A stretch of 12,130 nucleotides of DNA. It comes from Crocinitomicaceae bacterium. GTDB taxonomy: Bacteria > Bacteroidota > Bacteroidia > Flavobacteriales_D > Crocinitomicaceae. Shown piece after piece: positions 6,672 to 12,130 of the stretch (the stretch's first letter is position 1; each line of letters starts with the position of its first letter). The notes below the pieces were generated by a model. That model saw only the letters and a list, made by a program, of their open reading frames with translations. It made no database searches and was not told where the DNA came from. The position numbers and the translations under genes are program-made. The stretch spans positions 1 to 12,130 of the forward strand of contig DQTF01000232.1 in assembly GCA_015662935.1 (NCBI GenBank), in the 5' to 3' direction.

Positions 6672-7923
6672 TCTCCTTCTTCTTTTTTGTATTGGACTTT
6701 CAACGGTTGCTAATTCTCAAATAGAGGAAATAAGAAGGATAACCAAGCAATTATGTTCTCCAGAATTTCATGGTAGAGGTTATGTAAATAAAGGAGATTC
6801 CATTGCTGCAAGATATATTGTCGAAGAATTTAAGAAAGTAGGAGCAGAACCTTTTGAAGATTCTTTTCTTCAACTTTTTGAGTTAACAGTCAATACTTTT
6901 CCGGGAGAAATGACTTTGAATCAAGGAGAAAAGCAGTTTAAACCAGGACTTCACTTTTCGATTAATCCGAGTTCAAAAGGCGGGAAATATTCGTTGCATC
7001 CTACTGAAGTAAATGCTGAACAAATACTAGACTTGGACTATATGCGAGGACTTCTTTCTCAAATAGGGCGTGTTCCTAATTCTCAGGTTATGGTGTTTAA
7101 TTACATCGGCGCATCGAAAGACACAGTGAAGCAAATTCGTCCAATCATTCGTGAAATCGCAACAATAATGCCGGTTGTAGAACTTGTGGATAAGAAGTTT
7201 ACTTGGTCAGTAGGAAGAGAACAGTCCTTTTTTCCCTACTTTCAAATTCAAGATTCTGTTTATCAAGAAGGCGTTCAACTAGAAATGAATGTCGATGCAA
7301 AAGTGATTGAGAATTATCAATCGCAGAATATTATTGCTTATTTGCCTTCAAAGAAAATGTGTGCTAAGACGATTATGTTTACGGCGCATTATGATCATTT
7401 GGGAAGAATGGGAGCAGACACCTATTTTCCGGGAGCAAATGACAACGCTTCGGGAACGGCAATGTTGTTGACGATGGCAAAACACTTCAAAGATCACCTT
7501 TCGAGATACAATATTTTATTTGTTGCTTTTGCTGGAGAAGAAGCTGGATTGGTTGGGTCTAAATTCTATACCGAACATCCAGTTTTAAAGTTGAAAAAAG
7601 TGAAATTCTTGGTCAATTTAGATATTATGGGCAGTGGAGAGCACGGAATCACAACTGTCAATGGAACATTATTTAAGAAAGAATTTGAGTTGTTGCAAGA
7701 AATTAATAAAGAGTTTGATTTATTGGCAAAGGTGAAAATTAGAGGTCCCGCTGCCAACTCTGATCACTATTGGTTCACCGAAAAAGGAGTGCCGGCTTTC
7801 TTTATTTATACAATGGGATTGAACCAACATTATCATGATATTTTTGATACATACGAAGAGTTGAGTTTTAGTGAATACGATGATATCACAAAGTTGTTGA
7901 TTGAATTTGTGAAGAGATTGTGA
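6664..7923 (+). CDS. Secreted M28 family zinc metallopeptidase (aminopeptidase-like)
   Basis: 419 residues. Seen: an N-terminal signal peptide (MRSLLLLFCIGLSTVANSQ, cleavage near residue 18-19) and a C-terminal M28 catalytic domain with the whole two-zinc ligand set: H242 in AHYDHLG, D260 in GANDNASG, E292-E293 in GEEAGLVGS, D320 in LVNLDIMG and H391 in QHYHDIFDT. Residues about 20-220 form an N-terminal region of the kind that precedes or surrounds the catalytic domain in extracytoplasmic M28 enzymes. M28 peptidases remove N-terminal amino acids or act on dipeptides or glutaminyl peptides; the substrate is not readable here. Expected in the periplasm or outside the cell. It overlaps the Glu-rich gene by 8 nt and faces the SGNH gene tail-to-tail with a 26-nt gap. 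No Por sorting tail is visible. Confidence 0.93.
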   Translation: MRSLLLLFCIGLSTVANSQIEEIRRITKQLCSPEFHGRGYVNKGDSIAARYIVEEFKKVGAEPFEDSFLQLFELTVNTFPGEMTLNQGEKQFKPGLHFSINPSSKGGKYSLHPTEVNAEQILDLDYMRGLLSQIGRVPNSQVMVFNYIGASKDTVKQIRPIIREIATIMPVVELVDKKFTWSVGREQSFFPYFQIQDSVYQEGVQLEMNVDAKVIENYQSQNIIAYLPSKKMCAKTIMFTAHYDHLGRMGADTYFPGANDNASGTAMLLTMAKHFKDHLSRYNILFVAFAGEEAGLVGSKFYTEHPVLKLKKVKFLVNLDIMGSGEHGITTVNGTLFKKEFELLQEINKEFDLLAKVKIRGPAANSDHYWFTEKGVPAFFIYTMGLNQHYHDIFDTYEELSFSEYDDITKLLIEFVKRL

Positions 7924-7925
7924 TT

Positions 7926-7978
7926 GGTTTTGGTAGAGACGCGTCCACATCAACCCCCAACTACCTCCAAAACCTTTT
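7926..7978 (+). terminator. Possible terminator after the M28 peptidase gene
   Basis: GGTTTTGG (7926-7933) pairs with CCAAAACC (7967-7974), extended by TAG/CTA across a 3-nt bulge, and is followed by TTTT. The loop is long and contains the self-complementary GACGCGTC (7938-7945). The distal arm lies inside the 3' end of the convergent SGNH gene. The long loop and short T-run make this a weak call. Confidence 0.3.
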
Positions 7979-8947
7979 CCGCCCAAATCTTATGCGTCAA
8001 TTTATTCGGGTGACTGTCATACGGCATGTTATTGTACTTTATCAAGCTTAAATCAACGGCGATATTCATAGTTTTAATACCCATCTTTTCAAACTCTTTG
8101 AGCGTTGCTTCTGTACCTTCCGATTTTGTGATTCCAGTGATTATAAATTCGATACCGTGTTCTTTACAAAGTTGGTGCATTTCTTTTACAAGGAAGAAAG
8201 TGATTTTTTTTTTTGAATTTTATTATCTTTTCGGAGGTCATATTGCGATTGTAAATAATTAACACTTGCTAAATACGAACGAAGTGGCCAATGTTTGTAT
8301 AAGTTATTCCATTCGCAAAATTCAATCGAAAAATGCCCATTTTGCTCTTTTACAAAAGGTATTTTACCCGATTGCATTATTTTTTTAACTTCTTTGTTCG
8401 ACCTTTCGAAACCAATTTTCAGATTCTCACGATAAAAAGGAGTTAGTGCATTGCGTATGTCGTGAAAATTGGCATAATTGAGAATAACTGTTGTTGGAAT
8501 GTCATTCTCTGTAATCATTTTTTGCAGTTGCAAGTAACTTTGAATGGTTCCAAAACCAGGTACGCCAAAATTTTTAACAACAGAGTTCGGCACTTCTTTT
8601 TGTACCAATGCAGGAAGATTTTCGTCATCATTTACACCCATTCCATAGGTGTAGGAGCAGCCTAAAAAATAGATTTTATTCTCTGCAGAATCAGAATGAG
8701 GAAACGGAATTTCTCGAAGTGAATCAGAAGAATGAGTTACAGAATAAATGAGTCCTTTGTTCATGGTTACCTCAAAAGAACCAGGGTTTAATGCAAAACC
8801 TAGCTTGGCATCTGGAGAAAGGCAATAAGATGGGGAAGAGGTAATAGTATAATCGATTGGGGTATATTTCCGATATCCTAAAACGAGAAGGGCAACCTCA
8901 AAACAGATGGGGGTTAATAGAATGTAGTAAATCCATTTTTTTATCAT
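7950..8947 (-). pseudogene. Membrane-anchored SGNH/GDSL-type hydrolase, split by a frameshift in a poly-A run
   Basis: Two frames that together make one SGNH hydrolase or O-acyl esterase/transferase. The first (8947-8186, 253 codons) has an N-terminal membrane helix (about 4-24), block I GCSYTYG with catalytic Ser98, a block II-like NFGVPGFG at 126-133 and NYANFHD at 157-163. It then ends in an off-family tail (KKKSLSSL). The second frame carries ITFFLVKEMHQLCKEHG and then DSHPN, the catalytic Asp/His block, ending at 7950. Adding one A (or removing two) in the 11-A run at 8214-8204 joins them into one protein of about 332 residues. As written, Ser and Asp/His are separated, so the product would be inactive unless slippage restores the frame. 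The ATG overlaps the histidine kinase stop (ATGA). It is either a sequencing error, a true mutation, a phase-variable gene or a slippage site. Substrate unknown; envelope polysaccharide is plausible. Confidence 0.85.
8204..8214 (-). repeat. 11-base poly-A homopolymer inside the SGNH hydrolase gene
   Basis: T11 on the plus strand, read as A11 in the gene direction (context ATTC-A11-TCAC). It is the longest homopolymer I see in any gene of this window and lies exactly where the SGNH reading frame must change. Such runs are prone to polymerase slippage in replication and transcription, and to miscounting in sequencing. Confidence 0.9.
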
Positions 8948-10500
8948 TCTGCAGGAATACTTATTCTAAATGTCGTACCAACACCAAGCTCTGATTCTAG
9001 TACAACAACACTTCCTTTGTGGTATTCTTTAACGATTCTTTTAACCAACGAAAGGCCGAGTCCCCAGCCTCTAGATTTAGTAGAAAATCCAGGTTCAAAG
9101 ATTGTTTTCGTTTGGTTAGAAGGTATGCCTTTACCGTTATCTTTGATGTCAATGTACACCCAGTCTTCTGATTTTATTACACTGACTTGAAGTTTTCCTA
9201 CACCTTCCATGGCATCTACGGCATTCTTGCATATGTTTTCTACTACCCATTCAATTAAAGATGCGTTGTGTTTTGCCAACGCATAAGGATCAATGTTCAT
9301 TTCAACATCTACCTTATCCGAAATTCTGGGACGCAAATATGTAACGATATTCTCGACGGTTGCTCCTAAATTCTCTGCATCTAATTTTGCACCAGAACCA
9401 ATTTTTGAAAAACGATCAGTTACTTTTTCTAAACGGTCAACATCTTTTTGCATTTCCACAGTAATGGAAGAATCGACTCCTTGCGTTTCAAGCAATTGCA
9501 CCCAAGCCATCAAGGAAGAAAGAGGAGTTCCTAACTGATGTGCCGTTTCTTTAGCCATCCCTGCCCAAACTTGATTTTGCTCTGCTTTTCTGAAGGTACT
9601 AAAAATAAGATAACCAATTAATGCAAAGAGGCCAATCACAATAAACTGGATGTATGGGAAGTATTGCAATTGTTTCAATTCTGCACTGTCATCAAAGTAC
9701 AGCGTATTTTTTGCTCCGTTATTAAAATCGATTTCGATGGGTTTATTCGCTAGTTGAAGACGAGCAATAACCTCTTCTTTATTACTGTCATTGATTTCAT
9801 ACTCTGTGATATTATGGTCAATGATTTTTTCTGTTTTTGAGTCCACTAAAAGAACAGGAACCAAACCTTCGTTGTTAATCAAATCACTATTAAATGTCGC
9901 TATGAGAGAATCTCGTTCAGCTTCGAGTGTTTTAATAGCTTCGGTATCATCGTAGAAGTAGGTCATGAAGAGACCTTTGTAGATTTCAATGGAAAAAGAC
10001 GGGTTTTTTTGCTCCCAATTTTCTGCAAGAATCAACAAAGAATCATTGAATAATTTTTGCAGCTCTTTGGTGTTTAATTCTGGATAAGCAATTCGAATAT
10101 CACTGGTATCAAAACCTAAATTGATGTTGCCAGAAACTTTTTTATTGTTATCTAGAAGAATAACAGGGATGTCTTTATTCTCATTTATGATTCTCAATGG
10201 AAAATCATAATTCATGTTCATATTTAGGGGAGTGATTTTAGAAACTTCGGTCGTTGCATCTATCCACAACTCCATTTTTTCTCTTTCTCTATCTCTTAAC
10301 TGGGAGAATGTATTATTGGTCAACTGAACGAGTTCAACTTTCTTTTTGATGGCGCTCGCCCATTGTTGCGCGCGTTCTTTTTCTCTTTCTCCAACTTTAG
10401 AAACAATTTTATTGGAAACAAATAGTGAGGTACCGACGACAAGCAGTGCGAAAATTGTTAGGGCAACCTTCCATTTCTGTTTCTTAGAGTATAAATTCAT
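8944..10500 (-). CDS. Membrane sensor histidine kinase
   Basis: 518 residues. Order: a transmembrane helix (about 11-29), an extracytoplasmic sensor region (about 31-280, with charged coiled-coil-like ends, no family recognised), a second helix (about 282-302), then the kinase core. H-box GMAKETAHQLGTPLSSL has phospho-acceptor His321; the N-box is ENICKNAVDAM (Asn426); G1 is DNGKGIP (454-460); the F-box is FEPGFSTK; G2 is GWGLGL (478-483). All ATP-binding and phosphotransfer motifs are intact. There is no HAMP or PAS domain that I can see and no receiver or response-regulator gene in the window, so its partner must lie elsewhere. The stop overlaps the SGNH start (ATGA), and the GT4 glycosyltransferase gene ends 74 nt upstream on the same strand. 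The signal is unknown; envelope state is suggested only by neighbours. Confidence 0.95.
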   Translation of the reverse strand: MNLYSKKQKWKVALTIFALLVVGTSLFVSNKIVSKVGEREKERAQQWASAIKKKVELVQLTNNTFSQLRDREREKMELWIDATTEVSKITPLNMNMNYDFPLRIINENKDIPVILLDNNKKVSGNINLGFDTSDIRIAYPELNTKELQKLFNDSLLILAENWEQKNPSFSIEIYKGLFMTYFYDDTEAIKTLEAERDSLIATFNSDLINNEGLVPVLLVDSKTEKIIDHNITEYEINDSNKEEVIARLQLANKPIEIDFNNGAKNTLYFDDSAELKQLQYFPYIQFIVIGLFALIGYLIFSTFRKAEQNQVWAGMAKETAHQLGTPLSSLMAWVQLLETQGVDSSITVEMQKDVDRLEKVTDRFSKIGSGAKLDAENLGATVENIVTYLRPRISDKVDVEMNIDPYALAKHNASLIEWVVENICKNAVDAMEGVGKLQVSVIKSEDWVYIDIKDNGKGIPSNQTKTIFEPGFSTKSRGWGLGLSLVKRIVKEYHKGSVVVLESELGVGTTFRISIPAE

Positions 10501-10574
10501 TCGAGTAATTATAGTTTTCTAAGTTAACGAGAAAAAATAAAGATTCGTTTATCAAAAGCTAAAAATAAGTTATT

Positions 10575-11666
10575 TTAGACTAATTCTAATGCCTTTTCTA
10601 CTGTTGAGCAAATCAAATGATGGTCGTAAACTTCCGCCATCTTCATTAAGTCTGAAGAATTATAGGAGATGTTTTTAGCGCAAATTTCATCCAACGTCTC
10701 AGCTAATGATTGTGCGTTTTGCGTGTCAAAAAGGAGCCCACCTTTACCATTTTCTAAAAGCTCAGGAGTTCCACCGGCGTTGCTGCCAAGGACAGGAGTT
10801 CCTGACGCCAATGACTCAATCGTCACCATTCCAAAAGTTTCTGCTTTGGTTGCCATCACCATCCAATCAATTGCTTTGAAGAATGTTAACGTATCTTCTC
10901 GATAAGGTTTGATAAAGACACGGTTTTTAAATTCATCTTGCTCAATGATTTTTTTCATTTGCTCAAAATAGTCGTTGCCTTCATTAATGGTTGGCTCTCC
11001 CAATAACACCACATTAAAATTCTTCGATTGGCATTTTTTCATTGCTTCTAACAATAGAAGTTGTCCTTTCTGAATGTCAAAACGACCGATTATTCCAAAG
11101 GTTAAGACTTGTTGTGGAATGTCCAATCTCGTTCTCAGGTCTTCTTTTGTTTCTTCTGTTTTAAATTCGCTTAAATCTAGTGCAGAAGGAATTACAACGA
11201 TTTCATTCTTGAACTTTGTCATTTCTCGCACTTGATTTGCTAACCAATTCAATGGTGGAACCCATAAATCAAGATATTTGTAACGCAAAGTATGCATAGG
11301 ATTCATTTTCTTAACGCCCAATTGCATCGCCATAAAATAGGAGGTATGAATTTTTGATTTCAACTTATGCTTGATACTTGCCATGATACTCATGTCTTCA
11401 TTAGAACGAATAATCAAATGCGAAACGCTATTTTCTTTCATAATTTGAACGAGAATTTTCGCTTTCTTGAAATCGTAGTATTTTTTTTGCTTTTCAACAT
11501 TGATAACCGTTAGGCTTCTTTCTTTCGCCCCTTTTTCTAGTGGGGAATTAGTAACACAAAGAACGAGCACAGCGTGTCCTCTTTCTTGCATCCATTTGGC
11601 ATCTCTTAGATGGTTCATTTCTAAACCACCCCAACTTGTTGAACTACAGAAGTAAGCTAATTTCAT
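10575..11666 (-). CDS. GT4-like glycosyltransferase (GT-B fold, glycosyltransferase family 1 in Pfam terms)
   Basis: 363-residue cytoplasmic or membrane-peripheral glycosyltransferase. Seen: N-terminal Rossmann start KLAYFCSSTSWGGLEMNHL (2-20), with the glycine-rich acceptor/donor loop of GT4 enzymes; IPSALDLSEF (159-168) at the domain junction; GRFDIQKGQ (194-202) with the phosphate-contacting Arg/Lys; and the donor-site EX7E motif E276-TFGMVTI-E284, followed by SGTPVLGSNAGGTPELL. The length is normal for the family. Donor and acceptor sugars cannot be read; relatives build lipopolysaccharide, capsule or glycolipid. It leads the minus-strand cluster that continues, after a 74-nt gap, with a histidine kinase and an SGNH hydrolase, which fits envelope glycan synthesis or modification. 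It is divergent from the small membrane protein gene at 11715. Confidence 0.94.
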   Translation of the reverse strand: MKLAYFCSSTSWGGLEMNHLRDAKWMQERGHAVLVLCVTNSPLEKGAKERSLTVINVEKQKKYYDFKKAKILVQIMKENSVSHLIIRSNEDMSIMASIKHKLKSKIHTSYFMAMQLGVKKMNPMHTLRYKYLDLWVPPLNWLANQVREMTKFKNEIVVIPSALDLSEFKTEETKEDLRTRLDIPQQVLTFGIIGRFDIQKGQLLLLEAMKKCQSKNFNVVLLGEPTINEGNDYFEQMKKIIEQDEFKNRVFIKPYREDTLTFFKAIDWMVMATKAETFGMVTIESLASGTPVLGSNAGGTPELLENGKGGLLFDTQNAQSLAETLDEICAKNISYNSSDLMKMAEVYDHHLICSTVEKALELV

Positions 11667-11686
11667 ATCTCTTGTAAAATTAAGAG

Positions 11687-11694
11687 TATCTTTG
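11687..11694 (+). promoter_or_regulatory. Candidate -7 element for the small membrane protein gene
   Basis: TATCTTTG, followed by CACC, is a full match to TAnnTTTG, with the GC after TTT that is common in Bacteroidota promoters. It ends 20 nt before the ATG at 11715, a normal distance. The -33 region is weak (TTTC near 11661). Confidence 0.5.
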
Positions 11695-11701
11695 CACCAA
11701 A

Positions 11702-11709
11702 CAAATTTA
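11702..11709 (-). promoter_or_regulatory. Candidate -7 element for the glycosyltransferase gene
   Basis: TAAATTTG on the minus strand is a full TAnnTTTG match, 35 nt before the GT start, implying a leader of about 28 nt. No good TTTG stands 19-21 nt upstream. It sits just downstream of the opposing -7 box at 11687-11694, so the two promoters would overlap. Confidence 0.35.
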
Positions 11710-11714
11710 TAACA

Positions 11715-12008
11715 ATGTTCAAAAACCCTTGGGTCGTATTTATTGGCTTATCTACCATTTTAGCGATTGTATTTTTCGTCTTTCCCATCAACTTATTTGA
11801 CGGAGTAATTATCTACAAAAGTGGTTTGCAAGAAATGAATGTTGAACGTCCGTTGAGTTTGTCCTATTTCATTGGTTTGGGATTTGATAAAGCGGACATG
11901 ATTGGGGTGGAGGATTTCTATTTGACGCTTAAAGGAAAAGTAATGGCAGCAATTTTTATTCTCGGCTTTCCTGCAATGTTGGCTTATAAAGTTCATTTGA
12001 AGAAATAA
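11715..12008 (+). CDS. Small two-helix membrane protein of unknown function
   Basis: 97 residues; no named family recognised. Seen: a first hydrophobic helix (about 6-24, ending in FPINLFDG), a polar segment of about 45 residues containing LSLSYFIGLGFDKADMIGVEDFYLT, a second helix (about 73-91) and a basic tail, KVHLKK. Both ends would then lie on the same side; the basic tail suggests the cytoplasm, with the middle loop in the periplasm. The sequence has the look of a conserved Bacteroidota inner-membrane protein rather than a chance frame: sensible codon use, a good upstream promoter element and no overlap with a better gene. It is transcribed divergently from the glycosyltransferase. Function unknown. 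Confidence 0.82.
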   Translation: MFKNPWVVFIGLSTILAIVFFVFPINLFDGVIIYKSGLQEMNVERPLSLSYFIGLGFDKADMIGVEDFYLTLKGKVMAAIFILGFPAMLAYKVHLKK

Positions 12009-12052
12009 GTCACTCTGTAACCTCAGTCACAAATTCTCCCGTAACCAAAAGC

Positions 12053-12060
12053 TACCTTTA
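12053..12060 (+). promoter_or_regulatory. Possible -7 element for the last, partial gene
   Basis: TACCTTTA matches TAnnTTTG except for the final base and ends 17 nt before the ATG at 12078. No clear -33 box. Read-through from the gene ending at 12008 is an alternative. Confidence 0.25.
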
Positions 12061-12077
12061 CCGTCTAAAGAAAAATT

Positions 12078-12130
12078 ATGTTTGGAAAATTATTTAAGAA
12101 AACAGATTATAAGAAATTGCTCAACGAAGA
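12078..12130 (+). CDS. Start of an unidentified gene, first 17 codons (cut by window end)
   Basis: ATG at 12078 opens MFGKLFKKTDYKKLLNE and runs to the window edge. A short basic start of the form MFG-x-x-KK-x-DY is seen in small rhodanese-domain proteins of Bacteroidota, where DVR-type motifs follow soon after, but none of the diagnostic residues are in the window. The call rests on the open frame and the fitting distance from a -7-like box. Product left open. Confidence 0.5.
   Translation, partial: MFGKLFKKTDYKKLLNE

Noticed and set aside
7950..8180. 76-codon minus-strand frame taken as an independent small gene
   Set aside because: It begins at an internal Met, has the SGNH Asp/His block but no nucleophile, and its upstream codons (ITFFLVKE) continue the hydrolase. 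It is the 3' part of the frameshifted SGNH gene.
10549..10578. TAGCTTTTG and an AT-rich inverted repeat in the gap between the glycosyltransferase and the kinase gene
   Set aside because: The box has one base too many between TA and TTTG and no -33 partner; the repeat pairs only with a bulge and overlaps the GT stop. Neither supports a separate promoter or terminator call.
1..12130. Search for CRISPR arrays, tRNA or rRNA genes, transposases, integrases and attachment-site repeats
   Set aside because: No spaced direct repeats, no cloverleaf-like segments in the gaps, and every substantial frame is accounted for by chromosomal functions; nothing suggests a mobile or defence island.

Overview
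The window is AT-rich, gene-dense DNA that looks like the chromosome of a Bacteroidota member, most likely of the Flavobacteriia/Flavobacteriales type. The evidence is a fused MurF-alanine racemase gene, promoter elements of the TAnnTTTG type in several gaps, weak or absent Shine-Dalgarno sequences, and a histidine kinase with an HQLGTP H-box. No phage, insertion sequence, integrase, CRISPR array, rRNA or tRNA is visible. Species cannot be fixed from this sequence alone.

Layout. (1) 1-2631, minus strand: a compact operon transcribed TetR regulator -> SulP anion transporter -> beta-carbonic anhydrase (cut by the window start). Spacing is 4 nt, then a 4-nt ATGA overlap. A TTTG-N21-TATATTTG promoter carries a perfect 13-bp palindrome in its spacer, a good candidate operator for the TetR protein. 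The set looks like an inducible bicarbonate-uptake and CO2-interconversion module. (2) 2790-5644, minus: thymidine kinase followed by a bifunctional MurF/alanine racemase, overlapping by 4 nt through an obligatory TTG start. (3) 5868-7923, plus: a conserved-looking Glu-rich protein of unknown function, overlapping by 8 nt a secreted M28 zinc peptidase. (4) 7950-11666, minus: a GT4 glycosyltransferase, a sensor histidine kinase without a visible response regulator, and a membrane-anchored SGNH hydrolase whose frame is broken at an 11-base homopolymer. The kinase and hydrolase overlap by ATGA. (5) 11715-12130, plus: a small two-helix membrane protein and the first 17 codons of another gene.

How the genes may work together. 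Regions 2 and 4 concern the cell envelope: D-alanine and peptidoglycan precursor synthesis in 2, sugar transfer and probable acyl-ester chemistry in 4. Region 1 is inorganic carbon handling. Most genes are ordinary Bacteroidota functions. The points that deserve a second look are the palindrome inside the TetR operon promoter and the poly-A frameshift that splits the SGNH hydrolase between its catalytic Ser and its catalytic Asp/His.
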